Source: Anaerolineae bacterium (GTDB lineage: Bacteria; Chloroflexota; Anaerolineae; JACIWR01). Taken from it: a stretch of 37,146 nucleotides of DNA. Within the stretch, counting starts at the first letter, position 1. Each line of letters begins with the position of its first letter. The stretch spans positions 1 to 37,146 of the forward strand of contig JANLFX010000024.1 of the NCBI GenBank assembly GCA_024653325.1. Direction: 5' to 3'. Both the position numbers and the translations under genes were made by a program. The notes below the pieces were generated by a model that saw nothing but the letters and a program-made list of their open reading frames with translations, was not told the origin of the DNA and did no database searches. Positions 24,939 to 31,319 of the stretch are shown here, one piece after another.

Positions 24939-25217
24939 TTATGACCCTCGCACGGCGCGCACGGCCGCCGCCACGTCCGCCTCAACCTCTTCCGGCTGCG
25001 TTTCGGGATTGCGGGCGCGAATCTCATCGTAGACAGCGAAACGGGCCGCCCGCTCACTGGCCTGCCGGCGCAATTCCAGATACTGCTCGTAGCCGATGAT
25101 GACAGCGACGGGGCGGTTGTTGCGCCGGATGATGACCTCGCGGCCCCCGTAACCCGCTTCGGTCACCAGTTGCGAGAAATTGGCTCGCGCTTCGGCGGCA
25201 TTGATCACTCGCTCCAT
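24939..25217 (-). CDS. Phd/YefM-type antitoxin (orphan)
   Basis: 92 residues. MERVINAAEARANFSQLV, then REVIIRRNNRPVAVIIGYEQYLEL, is the standard Phd/YefM DNA-binding N-terminus. The acidic C-terminal part (RNPETQPEEVEADVAAAVRAVR) would hold a toxin. The ATG at 25217 follows AAGGAGGTG; longer frames run into the operator. No Doc, YoeB or PIN-like gene is adjacent, since the neighbours are the RAYT gene downstream and the methylase upstream. The toxin has been lost or lies elsewhere, or the protein now acts as a stand-alone regulator. Confidence 0.85.
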   Translation of the reverse strand: MERVINAAEARANFSQLVTEAGYGGREVIIRRNNRPVAVIIGYEQYLELRRQASERAARFAVYDEIRARNPETQPEEVEADVAAAVRAVRGS

Positions 25218-25228
25218 ACCTACACCTC

Positions 25229-25254
25229 CTTGTACAATGTGTACACAGTACAAG
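25229..25254. promoter_or_regulatory. Nested palindromic operator upstream of the antitoxin gene
   Basis: CTTGTAC and GTACAAG arms (25229-25235, 25248-25254) enclose a second perfect palindrome TGTGTACACA (25238-25247). The outer arm touches the ribosome site of the antitoxin gene. Phd-type antitoxins bind such sites to repress themselves. Confidence 0.65.
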
Positions 25255-25302
25255 GGAATGGCGGCAGTGTCAAGCAGGTCACGCCCCGGGGCTTGCGCAG
25301 TG

Positions 25303-25360
25303 GTTGGGCGCAAGGCCCAACAGGTTGGGGAGGGGAGAGAAACGAGGGAACACCCCTCGT
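25303..25360. terminator. Two hairpins between methylase and antitoxin genes
   Basis: GTTGGGC-GCAAG-GCCCAAC (25303-25321) and ACGAGGG-AACAC-CCCTCGT (25342-25360) lie in the gap after the methylase stop. No T-run follows either. They could limit read-through into the antitoxin gene or be dispersed palindromes. Confidence 0.4.
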
Positions 25361-25395
25361 GCTCCCCGGGCTTTCGCTGCGCACGCCCGCCCCGC

Positions 25396-28300
25396 CTACA
25401 TCAGCCGCATCTGCTCGATCCGCTCCGGCGGCTTCTCCTCCACCGGCACCGCCAGGTCCTCAAAGAACGCCGCCCGCAACCGCTCCAACAGGTCCGCTTC
25501 GGGACGGACAAATTTGCCCTTGACCCGCGTGCGGGGCACGGCGTTGATCATGGCCTGCAGGCAGGCCTTGAAGGTGCTGTCGTTGAGCAGGCCGGTACGC
25601 TTGAGGAAAGTCTCGCCGGCCAGCGCGCCGTCCTCGTCGTAGACCAGCAGCGCGGTGTGAACAGCGTCCAGCCAGGTGTCAAAGTGATCGGCGTCGGGGT
25701 CGGCTTTGCCGCGACCACGCCGCTGTTTCGGCTGGAGCAGGACCACGTCGCTGCCCTTTTTGCTGACCACCCGCCTGGCCACCAAATCGCGCTCCACGTC
25801 CAACCCCAGGGCGATGGCCAGCTTGCGCGCCTCGTCGGCGGGGAATTGCTCCGCCCGGAAGGCGTCCCAGGCCATCAGGTACCAGTCGGTGACCTCGTCG
25901 AACTCAACCCCCACCCCCGGCCCCTCCCCCGATGCGGGGGAGGGGAATTTGTGGCCCAGCAGCAGGCTGCGCTTGCGCAGGGCGATCACCTCCTGGCGGG
26001 CCAGGTCCAGCGCCATCTCCGGGCGCAGCGGTTTGGGCCGACCGGTGCGCTCATCCACCTCGCGGGTGAGCACCGGCCAGTGGCGCGAGATGATGGAGAG
26101 CACCGGGCCAAAGACGCTCAGGTACAGGTCCACGCCGGCGATGCCTCCCTCGGCGAACCTGGCGGCCTTCTCCCGCGCTACCCGGCGGACCTCGGGGGCA
26201 ATGTCGTCCCACCAGACCTCACCCCCACCCCCCGCCGGGCTTCGCCCGGCACCCCCCTCCCCCGCTCCCAGCGAGAGAGGGGGAGGGGGTGAGGTCCGCT
26301 TGCGGCAGGCCAGCAGGATGGTGCTCTGGGCGGCGTTCTTCTGCGCCTGGTGCAATGAGTGCTCGCTCTCGGTGTGGACCGGCCAGGAGGACTCGACGGT
26401 AAAGCCAGCCTCGATGAGGGCGCTGGCCAGGGTGTCCCAGGCCTCCACCCGCTTGTGGGTGAACATCACGGTGAGGACGCCGTCGTCGCGCAGGATGCGG
26501 TGCATCTCGCGGAAGGCGGCGGCCATCTTGCGCTCATAATCGGCCTCGGCCAGCGACCTCACCCCCCGGCCCCCTCTCCCTCTGGGAGAGGGAGAGTCTA
26601 CGCCCTTGAACCGCGCCGGGTTGGCGACGGCCTCGCCGTCCTTGTCGGTGAGTTGGGCGGCGAACCACTCCGGGTGGAGGTGGCCGACGGTACGTTTGAG
26701 CCAGACGTAGAAAAAGTCCGAGAGTTCGGCGTACATGACGTTGTCGTAATAGGGCGGGTCGGTGACGATGGCGTGGACGGAGGCATCGGGCAGGGCTGAG
26801 AGGTCGGCGGCGTTGCCCTGGAGGATGGTGACTGATGCGGTAGCACAGGATTCATCCTGGGCGGCGGCGCAGGATGAATCCTGCGCCACGGGCTTCAGGG
26901 TAGGCTGGGGCGGGGCCAGCAGCTTGGCCATGTCCCGGTAGGCGTCGGCCACCTGGTCAATGCACCAGGGGAGCAGGTTGGCCGAGGCGTCAAACTCGGC
27001 GTGACTCCAGACGAAGGCAAAATCGTGGCGGTCAAAAACACTGCGGATGCCGCGAGTCGGGTCAAAACGACAGGCATGGTTATTATAGATGACCGCTTTG
27101 TCCATTATCACGCCCAAATACGTCTCCACCGCGGCGGCGCGTGCGGCGTCCATCGCCGCCCGGAGTTCGCCCCGCAGTTCGCGCAGGGTCTCCACAAAGG
27201 TGCCCAGGGCCAGCAGTTGGCGGGGGGAGAACATGTCGGCCCAGGTGTACATGCCGTAGCGCATTGGTTCGGCGGTCTTCAGTCCCTCCGGAATCGGCTC
27301 GGTGGGGATGATGTCCTCGGCCTCCCAGCGGGGGCGCAGGCGGGCCAGTTCCGCTTCGGCGGCGCGGACGGCGGCCAGGTCCTCCTCGGTGGGGGCGCGG
27401 AAGTCGAAGCCGCCCTTGCGCTTGACGGCCACAGCGTAGAGCATCTGTCCCATGCGCCCGGCCTGCGCCTCGGCTTTGATGTAGTCGCCGTCAATGGCGT
27501 CGCCGGTCCAGGGGGAGCGGGCCACGCCGCGGGAGATGGTGCCGGCGTCGGCGAGGGGGGGTGGGGTGAGGTGCACGATCTCGAAACGGGGCGCGTCCCA
27601 GGCGGGGTCGGTCAGCAGGCGGACGGCGAGGGGCGGGTCTTTGCTCAGCCACCAGTTGGGGGAGAGGGGCACGGGTTTGCCGGTGACCGGGCAGGCGACG
27701 GTGCGCGCCCAGAGGTAGGCAAAGATATTCTCGCCGCCGCCTTTGGGAAAGAAGGGGGACAGCTTTTTCTCGACACGCCTGCTCCATTCGCGTCCCCATT
27801 TCCTGATGTCGGCGGCCAGGCCGGGGCCGAAGCGAGCGGGGTAGTCCAGCGTGGCCTGCAGGATGACCGCCGCGACGGGGTTGAGTTCGTTGGCGATGGT
27901 GGTAAAGCCGTAGCGACGGGCCTCGAAGGGGATGGAGCCGCCCCCCGCAAACGGGTCCAGCACCACAAACCGGTCGAGACCTCCGAGGTCTTGGAGACCT
28001 CGGAGGTCTTTGTCTGACCAGGTGAGGGCCAGGAGCTCGGCCAGCAGGGCCAGGTCTTCGGGCGTAGGGTTGACGGTGAAGGCGCGGGGTGCGCCGCCGT
28101 AGGGACCGTCCTTGAGGGTGACATTGCGTTCGCGCGCCCACTGGATCAACTTGCGGCCGGCCACCGGGTCGCCATAGATGCCCAGCAGGCGCAGGAACCA
28201 GGCATGGTAGGCGGCTTCGGTAGAACAGGCCTTTGGCCTGTCGGGACAGGCTGAAAGCCTGTCCCACGATGGGAGGAGGGAGGCCAGCACGGCGGCGCGG

Positions 28301-28449
28301 GAGACGGTCAGCGGTCGCCGCGCCCACCAGACGTGCAAGAAGTAGAGTGGCGGCAGGGCACTGCTGGCGCCGCGCTCGCGCATACTCTCCGCGCCGATGG
28401 CGTCGAAGGGCAGCCAGTCTTCGATGAGGGTGGTGGGACGGTCGGGCAT
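25396..28449 (-). CDS. DUF1156 DNA methyltransferase
   Basis: 1017 residues. The N-terminal DUF1156 region has FLHVWWARRPLTVSR (about 37-51). The SAM-binding motif DPFAGGGSIPFEA is at about 165. The amino-methyltransferase catalytic motif is TDPPYYDNVMYAE (about 564). These predict N6-adenine or N4-cytosine methylation of DNA, the self-marking step of a defence system. Six palindromic elements lie inside the gene and are translated, including low-complexity stretches such as GEGPGVGV and SPSPRGRGGRG. The frame is nevertheless open throughout and all motifs are present, so it may be active. The ATG overlaps the zinc-ribbon gene's stop by one base (TGATG). Confidence 0.9.
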   Translation of the reverse strand: MPDRPTTLIEDWLPFDAIGAESMRERGASSALPPLYFLHVWWARRPLTVSRAAVLASLLPSWDRLSACPDRPKACSTEAAYHAWFLRLLGIYGDPVAGRKLIQWARERNVTLKDGPYGGAPRAFTVNPTPEDLALLAELLALTWSDKDLRGLQDLGGLDRFVVLDPFAGGGSIPFEARRYGFTTIANELNPVAAVILQATLDYPARFGPGLAADIRKWGREWSRRVEKKLSPFFPKGGGENIFAYLWARTVACPVTGKPVPLSPNWWLSKDPPLAVRLLTDPAWDAPRFEIVHLTPPPLADAGTISRGVARSPWTGDAIDGDYIKAEAQAGRMGQMLYAVAVKRKGGFDFRAPTEEDLAAVRAAEAELARLRPRWEAEDIIPTEPIPEGLKTAEPMRYGMYTWADMFSPRQLLALGTFVETLRELRGELRAAMDAARAAAVETYLGVIMDKAVIYNNHACRFDPTRGIRSVFDRHDFAFVWSHAEFDASANLLPWCIDQVADAYRDMAKLLAPPQPTLKPVAQDSSCAAAQDESCATASVTILQGNAADLSALPDASVHAIVTDPPYYDNVMYAELSDFFYVWLKRTVGHLHPEWFAAQLTDKDGEAVANPARFKGVDSPSPRGRGGRGVRSLAEADYERKMAAAFREMHRILRDDGVLTVMFTHKRVEAWDTLASALIEAGFTVESSWPVHTESEHSLHQAQKNAAQSTILLACRKRTSPPPPLSLGAGEGGAGRSPAGGGGEVWWDDIAPEVRRVAREKAARFAEGGIAGVDLYLSVFGPVLSIISRHWPVLTREVDERTGRPKPLRPEMALDLARQEVIALRKRSLLLGHKFPSPASGEGPGVGVEFDEVTDWYLMAWDAFRAEQFPADEARKLAIALGLDVERDLVARRVVSKKGSDVVLLQPKQRRGRGKADPDADHFDTWLDAVHTALLVYDEDGALAGETFLKRTGLLNDSTFKACLQAMINAVPRTRVKGKFVRPEADLLERLRAAFFEDLAVPVEEKPPERIEQMRLM
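25911..25948. repeat. Palindromic element a in the methylase gene
   Basis: CCCCTCCCCC-GATGC-GGGGGAGGGG (25921-25945) is a perfect 10-bp inverted repeat with a CCCCCACCCCCGG leader. It is translated within KFPSPASGEGPGVGV, between two conserved segments. Confidence 0.85.
26216..26295. repeat. Palindromic element b in the methylase gene
   Basis: An 80-bp unit has outer arms ACCTCACCCCC (26216-26226) and GGGGGTGAGGT (26285-26295) and an inner hairpin GCCGGGCTTCGCCCGGC. It is translated as a Pro/Gly-rich stretch (TSPPPPLSLGAGEGGAG and following). Confidence 0.85.
26558..26596. repeat. Palindromic element c in the methylase gene
   Basis: About 39 bp (13 codons) with the hairpin CTCTCCC-TCT-GGGAGAG. 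It is translated as SPSPRGRGGRGVR, just after the catalytic region. This GGGAGAGGG repeat type is closely related to element a. Confidence 0.8.
26846..26883. repeat. Palindromic element d in the methylase gene
   Basis: CAGGATTCATCCTG (26846-26859) and its exact reverse complement (26870-26883) are 10 bp apart. It is translated within VAQDSSCAAAQDESCATAS, shortly before the DPPY motif. Confidence 0.85.
27977..28009. repeat. Palindromic element e in the methylase gene
   Basis: GACCTCCGAGGTC (27978-27990) and its reverse complement GACCTCGGAGGTC (27996-28008); each arm is also nearly self-complementary. It is translated as DLRGLQDLGGLD, directly before the SAM-binding motif. Confidence 0.85.
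28220..28267. repeat. Palindromic element f in the methylase gene
   Basis: 48 bp (16 codons) with two hairpins: ACAGGCC-TTT-GGCCTGT and GGGACAGGCT-GAA-AGCCTGTCCC. It is translated as DRLSACPDRPKACST in the DUF1156 part. I know this GGGACAGGCT repeat as a dispersed element of other genomes. Confidence 0.85.
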
Positions 28450-29024
28450 CAGCGTCGTCTCCTCTTTTTTCTGCTTTTACGCTTACGCGGTGGTTGTGCC
28501 GGCGTCTTCTCAGGCTGCTCGCTGCCGGTCTGGGCTTTGTAGGCGGCGAACTCGGCCCGGGCCTGGGCGATCTCCCGTTCCTCGGCCTCGATCACGTCCT
28601 GGGGATACCATCCGGCGGGGCGGAACTTGAGGGTCCAGACCTCGATAAAGTCGTGCAGGTGGTCGGGCAACTCGGCCACGTTGCCGGGTGTCTTCATCCC
28701 TTGCCGCCAGAAATCGCGCTCGACGGTGCCGAGGACCATGTAGTCGTTGCCGATGGCATCGGGCGCGATGTTGCTCAGGGATTGGGCCAGCAGGTTTTCG
28801 ATCTCGTCCTGATGGGCCACCAGCAGGTCGCAGTCGGGGCAGTAGCGGCAGGTGTAGCCCAGGATGATGGGGATCAGCGGGTTCACGTGGATGAACAGCG
28901 GCACCTTGCGCTGGTGCATCTTCTTTTCGCACTGCGGACAGGTGGGCACCCGCGTCTCGCGGTATGGGTTGAGGATAAAGTGGTACATGGGCGGCAGTTT
29001 GCCGAGGCGGGGCTTTTCAGTCAT
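28449..29024 (-). CDS. Zinc-ribbon protein of unknown function in the defence locus
   Basis: 191 residues. It has two Cys pairs (PTCPQCEKK about 28-36 and YTCRYCPDCDLL about 56-67), an aromatic/acidic middle (YMVLGTVERDFWRQGM), a C-terminal helix rich in Glu/Ala and a very basic tail (RKRKSRKKRRRR). The zinc sites and tail suggest nucleic-acid or protein binding; no catalytic motif is seen and I do not recognise the family. AGGAG is six bases before the ATG. Its stop overlaps the methylase start, so both are translated together and it is probably a system component. A MITE was inserted 20 bases upstream of the start. Confidence 0.8.
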   Translation of the reverse strand: MTEKPRLGKLPPMYHFILNPYRETRVPTCPQCEKKMHQRKVPLFIHVNPLIPIILGYTCRYCPDCDLLVAHQDEIENLLAQSLSNIAPDAIGNDYMVLGTVERDFWRQGMKTPGNVAELPDHLHDFIEVWTLKFRPAGWYPQDVIEAEEREIAQARAEFAAYKAQTGSEQPEKTPAQPPRKRKSRKKRRRR

Positions 29025-29026
29025 AT

Positions 29027-29258
29027 CATTCTCCTGCCAGTAAGAGGCTGTCTAAAAATTCGGTTCGACTAAAGTCACACCTGTAGGGGCTTGCAGCCGA
29101 GCGTCCATCTGCATGGGCGCGCTTCCGTCCGCGCAGGCGGACGGCCAGCCGGAGGCTCACCAGACGTGATTTCTAATCGCCAGCCTAATTTTCAGACATG
29201 CTCTAAAATGCGCAGCGCCTTCTGAGGCCGCAGTGCGTCCGGCCCGGCGCTGCACCGG
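29027..29258 (-). pseudogene. Relic of an ASCH-gene 3' end, split by a MITE
   Basis: Reading minus, 29258-29207 encodes CSAGPDALRPQKALRI. After removal of the MITE and one TAA copy it continues LAGE. The intact ASCH gene ends CSAGPDALRAQKALRILLAGE. The two DNA copies differ at about 4 of 51 positions, so the duplication is not recent. The end of this relic supplies the ribosome site of the zinc-ribbon gene. Confidence 0.8.
29044..29203. mobile_element. MITE copy 2 (160 bp), TSD TAA
   Basis: Starts GAGGCTGTCTAAAAATTCGG and ends AATTTTCAGACATGCTC, with TAA duplicated on both sides (29041-29043, 29204-29206). Removing the element and one TAA restores the ASCH 3' sequence CCAGTAAAATGCG exactly, which proves the ends. 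Same hairpins as copy 1. Confidence 0.92.
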
Positions 29259-29283
29259 CTTGGGGACATCAGGGACTTCCCCT

Positions 29284-29925
29284 CTATTGCTCAGCGCGAC
29301 CGGCTTCCCGCCGGGCGGCATCCTTGATAGCCTCCCAGAGGGCGGCGACATCCGCGCCGAGGGCCCTGGCCTGGGCGTCCACGTAAGCTTCGTCAAAGGT
29401 AGCACTCTGTGCCGGATCGGCGCCCAGGTAGTGAAAGACCATCATCTCGTAGATATCGGTTTCGTGCTTACGCGAGCGTCCTGCAGCCCAGGCCATCAGT
29501 TTGCCGACGATTACGTCCTCAGGGCGGGCACACCAGACCTGGAAGGGCTCGCTGCCCGGCAGTTCAACCGTCTGCCGCACCCGGCGCCGGAACGCCTGGC
29601 GGTAGCGCGACGCCATTGTCAGGGGCACCAGGTCGGCCTTCTCCCCCCGGCTGGCATCAATGATATTGAACATGATACCCATGCGAATAGAATCGCGCAT
29701 CTGCACTGGGTCAGCGTAGTAACGCGGTGGGGGATAGGCAGCGACCAGGGCCTCAATGTGCTCCTCACTCAGCTCTACTACAATATCTATATCGTAGGTC
29801 ACGCGCGTGATGCCGTATATCGTGGCGGCGAAAGCCCCGATGATCATGTAAGGTGCGCCGATGGCCTCCAGCGTTTGCAGGATGTCCAGGAAAAGGCTAA
29901 GGTCCGGGGGACGTTCTTCCAGCAC
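29284..29925 (-). CDS. AbiEii-like nucleotidyltransferase
   Basis: 213 residues. YMIIGAFAATIYGITR followed by TYDIDIVVEL (about 26-52) is the GA.A...YG..R.T.DID pattern of AbiEii/MNT-like nucleotidyltransferases, with the metal-binding D-x-D. KADLVPL (about 96-102) adds a possible third carboxylate, and the C-terminal half is helical. Such enzymes act as toxins by adding nucleotides to RNA, or as modifiers of partner proteins. Its start overlaps the upstream small gene by 29 bases, as in toxin-antitoxin pairs. It sits as a cassette between the two copies of the ASCH gene end. Confidence 0.8.
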   Translation of the reverse strand: MLEERPPDLSLFLDILQTLEAIGAPYMIIGAFAATIYGITRVTYDIDIVVELSEEHIEALVAAYPPPRYYADPVQMRDSIRMGIMFNIIDASRGEKADLVPLTMASRYRQAFRRRVRQTVELPGSEPFQVWCARPEDVIVGKLMAWAAGRSRKHETDIYEMMVFHYLGADPAQSATFDEAYVDAQARALGADVAALWEAIKDAARREAGRAEQ

Positions 29926-30130
29926 GGTCTATCTCCTCTAATACCTTCAGGTTGATCTCGTGAGGTGGCAGGTGAGGATACTGCCGACGCAACCGGCCAC
30001 GGATCAGCCCCACCGCCAGTTCTCGCGCATCGAGCATCGCCTGAATACGCCGGGCAGGGGGAAGCCGTCCCCGCAGGCGTGCCTGTTCCAGGTCTATAGG
30101 ATCAAAGTGATAAATCGTTGTCGAATCCAT
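29897..30130 (-). CDS. Small partner protein of the nucleotidyltransferase
   Basis: 77 residues. It has an N-terminal strand-like part (TTIYHFDPIDLEQARLRG), then helices (PPARRIQAMLDARELAVGLI, PHEINLKVLEEIDR). I have the impression of seeing such proteins beside similar nucleotidyltransferases, but I have no family name. It may be the antitoxin of the pair. A MITE ends six bases before the ATG (its TCA duplication is 30134-30136). Any original ribosome site and promoter have thus been displaced, and only GAGAG stands directly before the start. Confidence 0.7.
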   Translation of the reverse strand: MDSTTIYHFDPIDLEQARLRGRLPPARRIQAMLDARELAVGLIRGRLRRQYPHLPPHEINLKVLEEIDRAGRTSPGP

Positions 30131-30136
30131 CTCTCA

Positions 30137-30298
30137 GAGGCTGTCTAAAAATTCGGTTCGGCGACTAAAGTCACACCTGTAGGGCTTGCAGCCGAGCGTC
30201 CATCTGCATGGGCGCGCTTCCGTCCGCGCAGGCGGACGGCCAGCCGGAGGCTCACCAGGCGTGATTTCTAATCGCCAGCCTAATTTTCAGACATGCTC
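30137..30298. mobile_element. MITE copy 3 (162 bp), TSD TCA
   Basis: Nearly identical to copy 2, in the same orientation, flanked by TCA (30134-30136, 30299-30301). Three copies with TGA, TAA and TCA define a TNA target. Its inserted position is between the ASCH gene end and the small partner gene. Confidence 0.92.
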
Positions 30299-30315
30299 TC
30301 AATCCAAATCAGGAG

Positions 30316-31251
30316 CTATTCTCCTGCCAGTAAAATGCGCAGCGCCTTTTGAGCCCGCAGTGCGTCTGGCCCGGCGCTGCACTTGCTGAACCAATAGTAG
30401 GCTTCCTCGGCGCTCATGGCCTGCACGCCCTGGCTGATGGCCTCGATGCGGTCATGGCGGGTCAGGGGCTTGACGGCCATCAGGATGAGAGCCAGGCGCA
30501 GGCCGGTGAGTTCGTCCAGGTAAAAGGGTTTATCAGTACCGGCGGCGCGGGCCAGGTCGGTGGCCTTGTGCCCGTTGGCCCGCAGCGCGTTCAGCAGGTG
30601 ATCGGCCACGGCACGCAACTGGTCGCCGCCCAGTTCAATGCTCCAGAAGGCGCCGGGAACACGCTCCAGGTGCCTGGCACTTTCAGAAGTGCCAGGCACC
30701 TTTCGTACCCATTGGTAGAGGGCCACGCGGTAGCCACCGTCGGCCTCCGGGATGGCGTAGAGCACGAAGGGGTGTTCCGGGTCGGGCGGCGGAGGTGGGG
30801 TGACGCGATAGAGCACCCTCGTAGTTGCGGCTTTAGCCGCGCCGGGACGACTGAAGTCGTTACTACGAGCGGGTTCGACATCCACTTCAAAGAGGCGCAT
30901 TCGTCCGCGGCAGGAAACCGGCGAGTCGAAGCGGCGCGGGTTGGCGAAGCGCCAGGCGTAGCAGGGCGCACCAGGAAAGGGGGCCTCGCTCAAATGTTCG
31001 TCGCGCAGCGCTTCGTAAGCTGCCTCATCCAGCGGAACGATGTCAGTCAGTTCCACCATGCCGATGAGCGCGCCATAGGCCAGGGCAGCGGGGTCAAAGC
31101 CCAGAGCGCGGCAGCGGCCATTGCGCCGCTCGCTGCTGGCGTGGACGACCAGCGGTCCACGGTAGCTCACCTGCCAGGTGCGCACGTCCACTGTCTTGAG
31201 ACCACGGATAATCTGTTCGGCTCGCGGTTGGTGGAAACTCAGGGCTTTCAC
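30316..31251 (-). CDS. ASCH-domain protein with a second, unrecognised C-terminal domain
   Basis: 311 residues. The ASCH domain (about 1-125) begins KALSFHQPRAEQII, then KTVDVRTW, YRGPLVVHAS, GALIGMVELTDIV and CYAWRFANPRRF. ASCH proteins have a PUA-like RNA/modified-nucleotide binding fold. The C-terminal part (about 150-311: FVLYAIPEADGGYRVALYQWV, IELGGDQLRAVADHLLNAL, LTGLRLALILMAVKPL, YYWFSKC) is unknown to me. Two palindromic elements are translated between and in these parts. The GTG at 31251 follows GGAGGG; an upstream frame to 31302 would translate the intergenic palindrome. It lies between the DUF499 ATPase and the methylase group and may read modified DNA or RNA. Confidence 0.8.
   Translation of the reverse strand: MKALSFHQPRAEQIIRGLKTVDVRTWQVSYRGPLVVHASSERRNGRCRALGFDPAALAYGALIGMVELTDIVPLDEAAYEALRDEHLSEAPFPGAPCYAWRFANPRRFDSPVSCRGRMRLFEVDVEPARSNDFSRPGAAKAATTRVLYRVTPPPPPDPEHPFVLYAIPEADGGYRVALYQWVRKVPGTSESARHLERVPGAFWSIELGGDQLRAVADHLLNALRANGHKATDLARAAGTDKPFYLDELTGLRLALILMAVKPLTRHDRIEAISQGVQAMSAEEAYYWFSKCSAGPDALRAQKALRILLAGE
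30668..30701. repeat. 15-bp perfect palindrome in the ASCH gene
   Basis: AGGTGCCTGGCACTT (30668-30682) and its reverse complement (30687-30701) flank the loop TCAG. It is translated as KVPGTSESARHLERV. It has the same architecture as the palindrome at 4296-4331. Confidence 0.85.
30820..30867. repeat. REP unit in the ASCH gene
   Basis: 48 bp (16 codons) from CGTAGTTGCGGC to GTTACTACG with hairpins GCGGCTTTAGCCGC and ACGACTGAAGTCGT. It is the same type as the REP array at 24082. It is translated as SNDFSRPGAAKAATTR, a linker after the ASCH domain. Confidence 0.88.
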
Positions 31252-31264
31252 AAGGCCGCTCCCT

Positions 31265-31319
31265 CCAAACCTTGCGAACCTTGCGAAGGTTTGGAACCTC
31301 AAGGTTCAGCAAGGTTCAG
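31265..31319. repeat. AACCTTGC palindromic repeats between DUF499 and ASCH genes
   Basis: CCAAACCTT (31265-31273) and AAGGTTTGG (31286-31294) form a stem, followed by AAGGTTCAGC twice (31301-31320). The repeat supplies the last codons and stop of the DUF499 gene, and one arm touches the ribosome site of the ASCH gene. Confidence 0.7.
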
